A stretch of 64,000 bases of DNA from contig CM053273.1 in the NCBI GenBank assembly GCA_028583415.1, positions 86,712,676 through 86,776,675 on the forward strand. Reading direction: 5' to 3'. Below the pieces are notes generated by a model, which did not search any database, was not told the DNA's origin, and saw only the letters and a program-made list of their open reading frames with translations. Below, one piece after another: positions 1 through 12,087 of the stretch (positions within the stretch are counted from its first letter, which is position 1; the number at the start of each line of letters is the position of its first letter). The stretch is from Protea cynaroides. Its lineage: Eukaryota > Streptophyta > Magnoliopsida > Proteales > Proteaceae. The position numbers and the translations under genes were made by a program.

Positions 1-1167
1 GTTAATCAGTTCAATCGGTTTATTAAAGTCCATAATCGGTTGTCTTATTCGGTCTTATGTTCGGTTGTGCTATTTGGTATATCAAAAGGCCCATTGCAAT
101 CTAATTTTAATAAAGCTGTAGCCTGGAGTAATGAAGCCTTAAGTCACGAACAAGACTCAATTTACACTCTAGGTCTCTGAGTGACATTACTGTTTAGCTT
201 TTTTCAGAAGTAAAAGTTGGACTATTAGAGAGAGAAAAAGATATTATGAAAAAGATAAGAAAAAATTTCATCTAATCCCCAAAAACTATGTCAAATTCGA
301 TCTACTACCCAATAGTTTCCAGAAAATCTAACCAGTCCCATTTAACTGACAGACTTGACTGAACATGTAAGTGGACATTCTTACCCTTTTAATTTGAAAA
401 TTTAAAATATTAAAATGAGATAAAGTTACTAATTTACCTCTTTCTATTCTTATTTTTTTCTCAAAATTTCTTATCTTCTCTATTTCAATTCTATTCGGTT
501 CAGAATCCTAATATCATATCTCCATCGTCTCTTCTCTATTGCTATTCGGTGAAGTGCCCTAATATCATATCTCTATTGCTATTTGGTGCATTCTAACTTG
601 AATAAACTCATTATGAAGTTGCCAAGAGTGTTTTCATTAAAAAGCACTGTTAACAGTGACCTTGAGCTGATCCCTGCTGATCCGTTTAACCAACGGAACC
701 ACCAGTTGTGGTATCCATTGACTCCATTCCAGGCTGAGCTGAAACATCAACAGACATCTAGAACTACACATGACATTTTCTGAGTCGATGGGTCGACTGG
801 TAGTTGCACATTGTAGGATGAATTACCCCTCTTCCCAAGGTGGAAAAAAAATACTGGGTTTCCATTGGAACAAACACACCTGTGAATAAGCAGGTGTGGG
901 AATTGCTTAGCATTAGTGTGGCTGTGATTTATTATAGCCTTTTTTTCACCCAAAAAAAGATGATTTGGTAGCCTTTTACAAGGAAAATGCTTTTTGCAGA
1001 TTTTTGTTTGTTTTTATCTTTTGTAGAATTTGTTTTGCTTATCACTGGTTGTTTGGTGAGAGTAACAAAAGCAGTCCTTTTTTTCCCAACACTATTATTT
1101 CGAAGATATTGCAAAGTGGAAAAACAAAAATGACACCTTTTTTTTTTTTTTTTTTTTCTGTCAGGCT

Positions 1168-1342
1168 CCGTTTGTTTTGGGGTAAAATTTTATATGTAAA
1201 TTTTTTTTTTCAATGTTTCCAATAGGTAAAAGAAAGAAAATCCTTTTCCCCCTTTCTCTTTAATAGAGATGATCTCTATATTTAATATTTTGAAAACAAA
1301 CATTGAAAAATAAAATTTTACTTCAAAAAAAACAAACCACAG
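1168..1342. repeat. MITE-like element with imperfect terminal inverted repeats
   Basis: The left end (CGTTTGTTTTGGGGTAAAAT) is an imperfect inverted copy of the right end (ATTTTACTTCAAAAAAAACA and onward). The middle carries the short palindrome AGAGATGATCTCT. A second, inverted copy of the same sequence lies at about 31320-31500, which supports a dispersed MITE family. No clear target duplication is visible. Confidence 0.5.
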
Positions 1343-1999
1343 GTAAATTTTTTGGGAAAAATTTTTGTGTGTCAACACTCACTGATGACCCAGCCCCAGC
1401 CATCCCCCTGCATGAAATGACCCCCTTGGCCTCTCCACCCTCTTATCTCTCTGGTCTGCGGATCAGAGAACCCCTCCCCAAGTACTATTGTCTGGTTTTT
1501 ATAGAAAAACATAAGAAAAAAGATATACTTGATTTTTTTTTCTCCTTTCTATATGTTGTGCGAAGCACAGCCCAAGCATAGCATAGCAAGTATGCTTGGG
1601 TTTTCATATAGAATTTCGTTTTCTTTTATTTTTTTTTATTTTTTTATTTTATTTTAGGGGGAGTGGGGATATCCTTCAACTAGAAGGGAAAAGAATCCTT
1701 CCTGAAAAGTTTATTAAGAAAAAATTTGTCATCAAAATCAATAAGCTAATATTTTTACCAGTGTACTCTAGAGAGGAAAATCTTGAAAATGCCAGCTAGT
1801 GTAGTCATTAAGGCTTTGGTTGTAATTAAATCGCTCTCTTTTTATAATTTATATTATCATTTATGATTTATTTATAATAATATGCTCTGGGCCATAAATA
1901 ATAATTATTTGATATTATTATATATAATAGATTATATAATGAGAAATAAGTTTGATGTGGAATTCTATGGAAGGCGTTACTCTAATTAGTACGACTTGT

Positions 2000-2240
2000 T
2001 TCGATATCTACTTGAATCATTCAAGGAATCGATATTGGTATCAGATCGAGTAATTCATATCAGTTTTGGACATTGTTGATCTCTGATACGAATATCAATT
2101 CCACCCTATTTTAATACTATTTTAATAAGGATCAAACACGTGTCAATTTCCAATTGAGTCTGTACACTGATCGAGATTGGATTGATTTTTGACATGACTG
2201 ATACCTTGTCTGATACCTAGATTTAAAATCATGGTCTGGT
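2000..2240. repeat. Dispersed repeat shared with 27.25 kb and 43.4 kb
   Basis: Contains phrases such as GGTATCAGATCG, ATTCATATCAGTTTTGG, TTGTCTGATACCTAGATTTA and GTCAATTTCCAATTG. Close variants in the same order occur at about 27240-27450 and 43370-43580. It is non-coding and probably a MITE-like family. Ends could not be fixed by eye. Confidence 0.45.
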
Positions 2241-2663
2241 GCATTCGATGAAATAAAAACTTTCCTTTCAAATGCAATATTAGTTTTTTTTTTTTTTTGG
2301 TAAATAGAGAATCTATTCATGATTAAGACGGGAAACAACTTAGGCATCATGACTAACTAAATTATGAAGGTAGAGAATGGAACATGGCCACTTAACTAAC
2401 TACCACTTAACTAACCCCGAAATGGTAGTGGCTTTCTGGGCAAAGGTATGAGTACATATTCACTCCCTTGAAACATAGAAAAAAGAACAAGTTCGATAAT
2501 AAGATGCCGAATGAATAATATCCCAAACCATAGGTTGAATAACCACATCACAAGAAAAATCTTTTCGATTAACAGGTTTATTAATTCCAAATTATCAAAT
2601 TTGACCTCCACATCCAATATTCTATCCTCCAAGACTAGTTCATTCTAATGAAATAAGAATCAA

Positions 2664-2702
2664 TCTCTCTCTCTCTCTCTTCTCACTCTCTCTCTCTCTC
2701 TC
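2664..2702. repeat. CT microsatellite
   Basis: Run of CT dinucleotides with one short interruption. Confidence 0.9.
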
Positions 2703-4019
2703 AAAATTTAAGTAAAAGCATGGAAAGAGCTTCCAAAGCAAAGACAATGAATCTCTGCTAACCAAACAACGTGAATTCAATAAATAATCCATCTTGGTCA
2801 GCAACGACAGACAATATTTCAATCAATAAATATGAATTGGCATCTACATTTCTTTTGACCACGTGACAAATAATATGGAACCCAGATCCAATCATTCACG
2901 CTGTGAGGCACTATAAGGTATAAACCACCTCAAATCGATTTCCAATTGGAGCATGTGCGAGGAAGAAGGAAGCTCACCGAAATGGTTAAATTATAATCCA
3001 CCCCAGATCGACTTCTATCCAGGGCATTTACATACGAGGAAGAAGAAAGGTCACCGAACTAGTTCAGGGAAAGAGAAATCGATTGGGATGGAAAAGAATG
3101 ATGTGAATTGCAGACATCCTAGAGAACCAGAGGAGAATGGCAAACATCATACAAATCCAAAGAGAAAAAAGGAAGAGAGAAAAGCATACCATCCCCATCT
3201 GTAGATTCTAATTTATTATAATAATAAAAAAAAAGATCACAAATCATACCTACCAAACACCTGTAAATAATATAATGTATTGTTATCAAATTAAGGGGAT
3301 ATTAAGATAAAAATATATTTTTTGTTCATAAAAAAGAAATCCATGGAGTGTGAAATTTTTTTGGTAAGAGAGTGTGAGCTATTGAATGATTACAACTTAC
3401 TCGATCGAGGGAGAAGATTTTCGATGAATATAACTATCATCTCAACTTTTGGGGATTGGAGGGATTCTTGGTATATTGGGGAATGGGGAGGGTAGTTGGA
3501 TATTCGTCTTATAAGGGGCAGAGTATTTATAACTCATTAACTATCAAAATTATAATAATTATTATAAAAAAAATCAAAATAATAATAATTCCCCTAATAT
3601 TATTTATTATTATTATTATTTCCTGTGTTTTTCCTAAATGTTAATTAATTAAGTACCCTTTTGAATAAAAATACAATGACCTCCCCTCTAAGGACTCTGT
3701 TAGAATTGACTGTCAAATAAAATTTGAAAGACTATTATGCTCTCATGATATAATAATAATAATAATAACATCGTACATTTTGCTGTGGCCTGTAGGTGGA
3801 GAAAAGCTTCAAAATTGAAATTATATGAAATCCAAAATAAAAAAGGTAAAATAACAAAATAACTTTCAAATGGGGGAGGCGCAGTGAAAAAATCATGCAT
3901 GGGACCTATTGGTCTTAAAATTTTAAAAGGTTTTGGGGACTAAAAAGCTGATTGAGAAGTCTTTGAAGCCTACTATCTGTTCTTGGTGTCGTTTTCCCGC
4001 TATTGGCGTGGTTTTTCTG

Positions 4020-5622
4020 TAGATGATCTATTCCAGCCTTTTTCTTCTGCAAAAAATCGTGGTGATTCTCAGGAAATGGAGAGGAATATAGTTCCTATTA
4101 TCCAAAGTAATGACGAGACCAAGGATAAATCAAGATCTGAATCTACAAGTAGAGAATAGATTCCACCACGAAGATGGTCTGGAGTTTGACAACGATAACA
4201 TAGTATCTTTTGAAGATGATGACCAAGGAAACAGTTCACTCAATTTAAAGTTAACTCTTGTAGGCAAAGTCTTTGCTTGCAAACCTTACCATTGACAGGC
4301 ATTGACGGAAGGATTACCAACAGCTTGGAATATCAGGTATGGGATTTAAGTCTCATTTTTTGACACTGATGTTTTTGTTTCTAAATTCCAACATGAGTTG
4401 GAATTGCAAAATGTATTACGGGAGTCACCTTGGCTTGTGAGTGGGAATCTGTTAATTCTTGAGAAGTGGAATGATAAGCATATGTGGAGTTTTGAAGAGT
4501 ATAATATCTGGGTGCAATTTTATGGGGTTCCTTTTGAGCTGTTATCAGAGGCATCTTCTTATTGGTTAGTTTCAAAAGTTGGAAATCCGGCTTCTATTAT
4601 GGTAGTGGACTGTTTTGTAGGCGGGAAGCCAGCTACCATTCTCCAAGCAAGAATTACGGTCAAGGTTAATTAGCCACTAAGAAGTTATTTAAATATCAAG
4701 CGCCGGCTACAACCTGATCTGAGAATCAGTTTGAGATATGAAAAACTTCCTCTATTTTGTTATTACTGTAGTCTGGTCGGTCATAATCTGAGCCACTGTA
4801 TCAAATTCTTCGATGAATCCAAGGCTCATCAACGGGAACCTAGATGCCCATCAACTTTAAGTTGCTCCTTGGCTCCTAAGTAGAGATTCGATGCCAACAT
4901 GAAAGGTGTTACGATTTCTGCTAGATCATTAGAGAAGGCTCGGATATTATGGTCAGTGGAAGACTCTCTGCAGTGTTCTTCAAGTAAGACAAATCCCACT
5001 TCTCCGGCAGGTTCAGCAACTGCAGAAGTCCGACGGTCACCAATGCATAACAATGTTCAGCTTCAGCCTAAGGACTCTTCGAATTACAAAGAGAATATTA
5101 AAAGCTATACGACAAGTGGCAAGCTAATACAAGAGAGTTGTAATGAAGTCGGAAACTCTTCTGATTATCAAAGCAGGTTGGCTGCTCAAGAAAATGAAGG
5201 TTCGGAGCCTACGCATGCTCAAATGAATCCCCAACCTACTCCTTTCACTGTCCAACAGCAGGCGGCCATCTCAGACTTTATGATGAAAGATCTTGATATT
5301 GCAGCTACTATACTCAACCTGACCCCGAGATTCTCTGAGTTCTCCATTTCCAATTCTTTTCAAAGTATGATGCAACAACAGGCCATTAAAATATCAAATC
5401 CAAGCCTTGCAAAATTAGATCATGAATCAATATGAGAATCTGATCACCACAGGTGATCATGAAGGTGGGCCCCAAGATATAAATTACGTTAAGTCTCCAA
5501 TACAAGAGAATGTTATTCAATCTTATCAAACCTCACAGTTGCAATCTAGTGAATACCAACAAAACAGATCACTTTCTATTCAACAAGGCACAAAGAGGGC
5601 AAGATATTCTTCAATTGAATAA
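4020..5622 (+). pseudogene. LINE ORF1 (DUF4283 and CCHC zinc knuckle), broken
   Basis: This is the nucleic-acid-binding ORF1 product of a plant L1 LINE, which coats the element RNA. The DUF4283-like part reads LVGKVFACKPYH around 4250-4295 and continues with VLRESPWLVSGNLLILEKW (about 4410-4475) and the IWVQFYGVPFE motif. A CCHC knuckle (CYYCSLVGHNLSHC) lies at 4758-4799. A low-complexity, Q/S/N-rich tail follows (4899-5622), as usual in these proteins. In-frame stops after 4293, 4340, 4671 and 4880 and a shift near 5420 split it. The family match is firm; the start codon is not resolvable. Confidence 0.8.
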
Positions 5623-5702
5623 GAGCAATTTGAAAAACCATAAGGTTATTTTTTATTGAATGGCCCCGTGGTGGCTGTGGAGAAGCAGCCCCACAGGTTG
5701 CC

Positions 5703-5955
5703 ATGAAAATCATCAGTTGGAACTGTCAAGGTTTTGGGAGTACCTTGACAGCTCAGGCTATTAAAAATCTCCTAAGAATAGAGGATCCTGATGTGGTATT
5801 TTTAATGGAGACCAAAAATAAAAGAGATAAGATGGAGAATATGATCAGGAAATTAAAATGGAGTAACTATTTTCTGGTCAATCCGGCTGGTTTATCATGA
5901 GGTCTCGCACTTCTATAGAAAGACAGTATATGAATGTCATTTGCGATAGTGGAAT
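5703..5955 (+). pseudogene. LINE ORF2 endonuclease, N-terminal fragment
   Basis: Begins MKIISWNCQGFGS, the typical start of a plant LINE apurinic-type endonuclease (ISWNxxG). The catalytic ME(T)K motif follows in VVFLMETKNKRDKM and then NYFLVNPAGLS. A stop (TGA where the family has Trp) falls at 5898, after which GLALL remains readable. Homology is lost at about 5950, where unrelated DNA starts. It follows ORF1 by about 80 bases, a normal LINE spacing. Confidence 0.85.
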
Positions 5956-8050
5956 AAGAAAGAGGTTGCTGCTTCAGATAGGAATAGTTGGATTAGTGCT
6001 CTGCTCGGAAGGAAGAGACTTTTTCGCTAGGAAAAGTTGTGGTTGTGTAACCGGATCCACTTTCTACGAAAATGGGAAAGGCTATTGCTTCAGATATTAC
6101 AACTGGGGGGATCTTGTAATGCTGAGGTAGCAGATGTGGTTGGGCAGCCCTGCTCCAATGGAGCTAAGAGGACAGAATCAAGTCCCGAGCCGGTAGGTCT
6201 TGGTGTCAACTCACCATCTTCCGCTGATCCAACATCAAGGCAGTCTTCCATTTTGATTGTAGGATCGTTTTCTGAAGCAGCAACCTTCTTTATTAAGTAA
6301 TTTCTTGATCAGACAACAACTCCTCAACTCGGAAGAGAAAGAGAAACTTCACTTTATGTACAAGATCCCGCCATGCTCATGCTAGTCCCATGCCTTATTT
6401 GAGAACAATCGCTGCTACTAGCCCGTGTAGTGTAACGGTCCGAACTTCTACCTTTCCAGACAAAGTCCCCTTTATCGAGAAAAACCACAGTATACTTGGG
6501 AATAGCTAGGTCCCCGATTCGGTGCCAAAGAAGCCTGTAACTAGTGCTCCAAAACGGTACCCACAGGAAGGTTTTATCGAAGAATGAAAATAAAGAGAGT
6601 GAAGGTGGAGATTGACCAATATAGGATCCATCCATTTTAAAGACACGACCAAAAGTTTCGTGCCCATTGTCATTGATCTCGTAGAGGGGAAGAACTATTG
6701 CACTTTGTGTCCCGACCTTCTCGTGTCTTAAAGCTTCGTTATCTGTTTATGTTTTCCCTTTCTCTCCTTCATTCCCATCTGATCTACTAAAAAGCGGTTG
6801 ATGTCCGCAGAGTGGAGCGTATAGACTTAGCACCGTATTTCTCGACAATTTTTTATTTTAAAATAAACTTGTATTACTCATTCTGTCGCTTAGGGTGCCT
6901 TATGGCAGACTTTCTTTCAGGTCAATTTCATGCTTTTTGGCACTCGTTTATGACCTGATCTACGACCACTCTCGGGACATTTCTTTCTGGCATTCGTCAA
7001 GTAGTTTTCATCGTGGTACTACGTTTCACACTTTTCGGCACATCATAGGCCTCACCATCAAAGGCCGAATCCACTGAATAGGAATCCCTTGATCCTAGAA
7101 GGAAGGCCTTTCCATGGGTGGTGGGGAATGAAAGAAGTGATTTCATTTCCAAGGGAAAGGATTTCGCATATCGCAACTTACCACTAATAATCAAAATAGT
7201 GATCAGCTTTTTTTCTTTCAGGCAGTATATTTTTCTTGTTTTTTTTTTGTTTTGAAATACTAGTTGGTAGAATTCCTTCCTTCTCTTGGGGGTTTGTTAT
7301 TAAATAAGCATTTCCTCAATTTGCTGATGGGCATAAGGGAAGCTTTTAATCGACTACTAAAGTTAATGTGGAATATTTAATGTAAACACCTGGGCATCCA
7401 TATCTAATGTTGTTCTTCCTATCGTCAGATAGAATTCGGGAGTCAGTTTAGGAGTCTTCATCCTGCCCTTCTTTGATCCATTGACGTGCAAATCGCTGGT
7501 AAAAGATCAACTTCCTTTATCTAAGACTTAAATAGTGCCAACTAGGGAAACCCTCTCAAGAACAGAACAGCTTGGGAGAAGGAGAACTCTTTCTTTAAAG
7601 CACTCAATCACACGGTGTTGTGGTGTGCTAGAGTGAGTAATGGCCAAGAACCGTAGAAAGCAAGTGGTTGTCCCTTGCCGAACGTCACCATACAATGACC
7701 TTCTCGGCAATGGGCCTTAGCTCTAAACATATTAGTTACAAGCCCAGAACCCACCCAAACCACTGCAACAGCGGAGCCGAATACGCCGATTAACATCTTT
7801 CCAAGAAGCATAGTTAGAAAGGTATCGATTGCGGCTTTGAGATCAAAACTAAACTAATGATTAAGACCCACAAGTCGAGCCAATGGCTTACATTGATCGT
7901 AGGTCCCATATGTATTGACATTTTTGACTTCTACCCTCGATATATAGATTCCTGTATCAGAAGACCCCATTTTAATTCTTGCTACATGACATTCGTATAT
8001 GAAAAGCCTATTAAGGAGAGGAGAACATGTTTCTAGCAGAATTTATCACA
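5956..8050. other. Foreign insertion in the LINE, organelle-like (possible NUMT)
   Basis: LINE coding stops in the endonuclease N-terminus and resumes at about 8051 in the endonuclease C-terminus (CIDDFNSYLSWHEKAGG). The intervening 2.1 kb has no LINE, LTR or DNA-transposon features. Its base composition is more balanced than the flanks and its texture resembles plant mitochondrial intergenic DNA. Short open frames occur on the minus strand (6354-6635; 7608-7811, hydrophobic start MLLGKMLIGVFGSAVAVVWV) but I could not name them. About 100 codons of endonuclease are missing, so the DNA replaced or accompanied a deletion. A mitochondrial origin is my inference. Confidence 0.45.
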
Positions 8051-9340
8051 ATCAATTTTTCATGGTAATGATGATTGGGCCTGCATTGATGATTTTAATT
8101 CTTATTTAAGCTGGCATGAAAAGGCAGGAGGTACTCAATCTTCAACAAAGGATTGTCTAAGCTTTAAGGACTTCCTTGATACTTATTGCTTCATGAAGAT
8201 CCCTTCTAAAGGACAAAATTTTACTTGGAATAACTGAAGAAAGGGGAATGATAATATCCGCATCAAGCTGGACTGAGCATTCTCTAATGCTGGCTAGAAA
8301 TCTCGATTTGAGGATTCGATGGTCATAATCAAACCAGATTTCGGATCGGACCACAATCATCATGTTGGATACTCAAGGATCTGTCGAATTCGCCAATTTC
8401 CTTTTGAGGTAATGTGGATGCAACATCTTGATTGTTCGGAGGTGGTGAAGAAGGGGTGGAATAAACCCTCTTGTGGTAATGAGACCCATGCCCTGTTCCA
8501 AAAATATGATAAATGCAAAACAAGTTTAAAGGAATGGAATAAGAGAAGTTTTGGAAAGGCTCAACAAAATATTTCCAATCTTCAAAACCTTCTTCTTAAG
8601 GCCCAAAATAAATCAAGATCGGATTATTCTATGGATAAGGAAATAGAAATTATGAAACAGTTGGAGAATGAGCTATTAAAGGAGGAGACAATGTGGCACC
8701 AAAAATCAAGAATAAATTGGCTTAATTGGGGAGATTTAAATACTAAGTTTTTTCATGCCTCCACCCTTCAGAGGAAATGCCGAAACAGAGTCAGCCAGCT
8801 CAAACTTCCCAATGGAGAGTGGACAAGTAAGGAATCTCTTATTTATTCTGAGTTTTATTCCTATTTTAAAAATATTTATGCCACAAATAATATGGACTCT
8901 AATCAAATTAGAGAGTCCATCAATTTTATACAACCGAAAATTTCGACTAAGGCAAATGAGGAGCTTTGCAAGATTCCTAATGATCATGAGATATTTTCGG
9001 CTCTTAAATCCATGGCCCCATAGAAATTGCTGAGGCCTGATGGTTTTCCACCTGTTTTCTTCCAAAAATATTGGGAGATAACAAAAGATGCAGTTGTTGG
9101 ATTTCATCCAAGGCTTTTTCTCTAATGGTAACATGCCATTGGAATTAAATCGAACCTATATCTGTTTAATTCCAAAAACTGCTAATCCTGATTCGGCGGA
9201 ACCTTACAAACTTATCAGCCTATGTGGTGTCTGTACAAAGATTATTTCAAAAAATCTTGGCCATTAGATTAAGCCAATTTTGGAGGAGGTGGTGGGACCA
9301 GCTCAATTAGCTTTCATACCAAATCGTCTTATCTCTAATA
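8051..9340 (+). pseudogene. LINE ORF2: endonuclease C-terminus and RT N-terminal part
   Basis: Reads (G)NDDWACIDDFNSYL, then EKAGG, GQNFTWNN, the degenerate RLDRAF-equivalent IKLD*AFSN, and a long linker (about 8319-9023). The linker carries INWLNWGDLNTKFFHAST, a hallmark of plant L1 ORF2. The RT begins at about 9030 (RPDGFPPVFFQKYW) and runs to AQLAFIPNRLIS at about 9335. Stops occur within it (for example 8236, 9021 and 9265). The reading ends at the hAT MITE insertion. Family identity is certain; it encodes no working enzyme. Confidence 0.85.
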
Positions 9341-10003
9341 TAAGGGTGTCAACGGGCCGGTTTGGGCCGATTTTGATCCGGGCTAAATCGGTGTCGGGTT
9401 TTATAAGCCCAGCCCAAAACATGTCCATTAAGAGTTCGGGCTGGGGTGGGCTGCGCTAGACACAATAACTAACGGGCTGGTCCGGTGTCGGTTTGATATC
9501 GGGCTGGGTTTATTGAGGTGATTTCGGGTTGGTTCGGTCCGGATCGGGTTTATCGGGTTTATCGGGCCCCTTTTATATGTAAACTATATAACATATTTTA
9601 TTATTTCTATCTATAAAATTAGCATTATTCCTTCCATATATATGCAATTTAATAAACTATAACAATTAACATAATCTTTTCAACTATAGATTCACAAAAT
9701 CTTCTAGATCATGAAGTGAACTCTAATAGTGTAACACAATCTATTAAAATTTAAAATCATTAAAATTAAGAAATTGGGCCCGAACGAACCTTACCGGTGT
9801 TCGGGTTGGATTTTATCGATTTGGGCTAATTCGGGCTTCTTAATGGACCGGTCCGATTTGGTTTCGGTTTGGGCTGAAACGGTTCCGCGCTTTACAAGCT
9901 CAGACCAAAACCTGTCCATTAAGGCTCGGTCCGCGCTGGGTTCAGGTTATATCGGGCTGGCTCGGTCCGTGCTACCGGGCCGGGCCCAGTTTTGACACCC
10001 ATA
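9341..10003. mobile_element. hAT-type MITE inserted in the LINE RT
   Basis: Terminal inverted repeats are TAAGGGTGTCAA (9341-9352) and TTGACACCCATA (9992-10003), with one mismatch over 12 bases. An exact 8-bp target duplication CTCTAATA flanks it (9333-9340 and 10004-10011), the length typical of hAT elements. The interior has GC-rich subterminal blocks (GGGCCGGTTTGGGCCG and similar) around an AT-rich core. There is no transposase, so it is non-autonomous. Removing it rejoins the LINE reading across ISN/NILIA. Confidence 0.9.
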
Positions 10004-10011
10004 CTCTAATA

Positions 10012-11640
10012 ACATCCTTATTGCCCGCAAAAGTTGTAACTTTATCAAAAAGTTCTTTTTGAACAAGGGAGGTAAGCAAAATGGTACTCATTGGATTTCT
10101 TGGGATAGGCTTACATTGTCTAAAGAAAATGTAGGATTGGGCTTAAGGGACCCTCTTCTGCATAATAAAGTTTTATTAGCCAAATTGGCTTGGAGGCTCC
10201 TTTTTAATCAGGATTCATTATGAGCTGTTGTGATGAAATCCTTATATTTTCCTAATGGTGATTTCTTAAATGCCAAATTGGGCCATAGGCCTTCTTGGGC
10301 TTGGAGGAGTATTTTTGAGGGTTGACATGTTTTAAAAGAGGGTATTATATGGCATGTTGAAAAGGGGAATAAAATCTGGATTTGGGAAGATCCTTAGAAC
10401 CCTAATATCCCACATTTCAAACCCTCATAAGTTAAAATCCAGATTACCCAATAAGTTTGGTAAGTGATCTCATTGTGCTGAGAATAGATGCTGGAAAAAA
10501 GATCTTATTCTGAAGATTTTTTCCTACCTTAAAGCTGAAGCAATATTAAATATTCACTTAAGTTTATGGATTATTTAATTTCTCAGTTAAATCGGCTTAT
10601 CATCTCCTCAAAAACAAGGCTGATTCAGATCTCCTTTCTCTTCCATCTACTTCTGCAGTTCCTGAATGGAGATTGATTCCTAAATCGGTTTGAAAGTTGA
10701 TATGGGGTTGTAAAACCCTTCCAAAGATTAAATTTTTTATGTGGAGGACGCTGCTGGTGGTTTGGCTGTGGGAGAGGAACTCGATAAAAGAAATATGAAC
10801 CATCATTATTTTTGCAAGAGGTGTAGCTCATAGGAGGAGTCAGTTAATCATCTTTTATTTCACTGCCCTTTTGCTAGGGCAATGTGGCTTGGATCTTCTT
10901 TGCTCTCTTCTTCGCAAGACTTGGTGGATTTTTCCTTACCCAGATGGTTTGAAGACTGGAACAATTTGATAAAAGTTAATAGATCCGATGGTAATATCCT
11001 CTTCAGTAAGGCCTCTTTTATTTGTCGTCAATTATGGGTGGCCAAGAATGAGTTTATTTTTCAAAAAAAAAAGAAGGAACACACGCCTTTGGAAGTGTTG
11101 AATCAAGCTTCTGCCACTTTCAAAGAATTTGCAAACATTCACTTTAACCAAGTTGAATCCCATGTAGAGAAGTACACTTCCTCTCATAGGGCTTGGTGTC
11201 CTCCAAATTACTATGGATATTTGGTTATGTTTACAGATGCTAGCTGGGTGGAAGATATTAAAAAAGGAGAAATTGGTTACTTTTGGAGAATAGATGGAGA
11301 TACTCCCAGTAAAGCTATATCTAAGGAATTGGTTTTTTAAGAAGCTATGGAAGGAAAGGCCCTAGCGATACGTGATGCTTTGATGGATGCGACAAAGTTG
11401 GGATACGAATGGTTGATAATTAAATCAGATTGGAAAAAGATCATTGATATATTGAACTCTAATTGTGCTGGTGCTCCAAGTTCGATTATCTCTATTGTTA
11501 GAGATATTATTCAATTGACATCATTTTGTAAAAGTTGCATTTTTTTCTTTTATTTCTAGGGAGGAGAATTGTGTTGCACACTCCCTGGCAAGGAAGGCCA
11601 CATTTGTTTCTGGGTCGGTTTCGTGGCTGTTGTCCAATCA
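10012..11640 (+). pseudogene. LINE ORF2: post-RT, zf-RVT and RNase H regions
   Basis: Continues with GGKQNGTHWISWDRL and VGLGLRDPLLHNKVLLAKLAWRL (post-RT), then a zf-RVT-like stretch (IKFFMWRTL, about 10720-10890). An RNase H domain follows: catalytic Asp in MFTDASW (about 11226), Glu in EGKALAIRDAL (about 11350), Asp in IIKSDW (about 11420). A final NCVAHSLARKATF motif (about 11560-11600) is reached only after a frame change near 11540. The RT core between motif IPNR and HWISW is deleted, so the YADD box is absent. Several stops are present. Confidence 0.85.
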
Positions 11641-11793
11641 TTGGATTCAGGAATTACTAGTCCCTTACTCCTTTGTTGTTTCTCGTTTTTATCATCAATA
11701 GATTCAGTTTTTACCAAAAAAAAAAAAATGATTGAGGAATTAGAAGTCCCAAAACTTTATAAAGAGTCAACATGTTTTATCCGGCAGTGTGCA

Positions 11794-11985
11794 CTTGTGC
11801 CTAGACACAAAAAGGGCTTAGAAGGGACTGGAAAAAAATCCTCTTTAGTAAGGCCACCTGTGTAGCATGGATCTTAACCATAGTGTACGCTTGTGCCTAG
11901 ACACAAAAGAGACTTAGAAATGACTGAAAAAAGATCCTCTGTAGTGAAGCAACCTATGTAGTGAGGATCTTAGCCACTTAAAGTG
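11794..11985 (+). repeat. Tandem duplication, two 96-bp units
   Basis: The phrase CTTGTGCCTAGACACAAAA occurs at 11794 and again at 11890. Each copy is followed by a GACTG(G)AAAAAA...ATCCTCT..TAGT..A(A/G)GC(A/C)ACCT segment. The units differ at several positions. The second unit runs into the left arm of the foldback at 11933. Confidence 0.75.
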
Positions 11986-12087
11986 GATCAACATGTATCC
12001 CGATGCACTCTCGGTGTATAGGGATACATGCAGATCCACTTTGAGTGGGTGGGATCCTCATTGTGGAGGGGCCTCACTACAGAGGAT
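11933..12087. repeat. Foldback hairpin, about 68-base arms
   Basis: The left arm (11933-12001) begins GATCCTCTGTAGTG and ends AACATGTATCCC. The right arm (12021-12087) is its imperfect reverse complement, beginning GGGATACATG and ending CACTACAGAGGATC. They are separated by a 19-base loop. There is no coding capacity. Transcribed, it would fold into a long hairpin, and it could be a foldback MITE placed just downstream of the LINE tail. Confidence 0.8.

Larger units (their letters stand above)
1..3940. other. AT-rich intergenic DNA, no gene seen
   Basis: No reading frame here has domain-like content; all are short, low-complexity or run over poly-T tracts. The stretch contains a MITE-like inverted repeat (1168-1342), a dispersed repeat (about 2000-2240), a CT microsatellite (2664-2702) and AT-rich runs around 3210-3660. 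I see no RNA gene or promoter I can defend. Confidence 0.6.
3950..11729 (+). mobile_element. Degenerate L1-type LINE retrotransposon, interrupted twice
   Basis: In order on the plus strand: an ORF1 with a DUF4283-like region and CCHC knuckle; the N-terminus of an APE-type endonuclease; foreign DNA (5.95-8.05 kb); the endonuclease C-terminus and start of the reverse transcriptase; a hAT MITE (9341-10003); a zf-RVT-like region; and an RNase H domain. It ends in a poly(A) run at 11716-11728. Many stops and frameshifts show it is dead. The central RT palm with the YADD box is missing even after removing the MITE: the reading jumps from the IPNR/ISN motif straight to the post-RT HWISWDRL region. 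A possible target duplication is TGATTGAG near 3953 and 11729, but it is short and the following bases match only with an indel. Confidence 0.85.

Noticed and set aside
7608..7811. Naming the hydrophobic minus-strand frame as a mitochondrial respiratory subunit.
   Set aside because: The residues do not clearly match any subunit I can recall, so no function is assigned.
3950..11740. Firm LINE target duplication (TGATTGAG near 3953 and 11729).
   Set aside because: Only eight bases match and the extension needs an indel, so it is listed as possible and not used to fix the ends.
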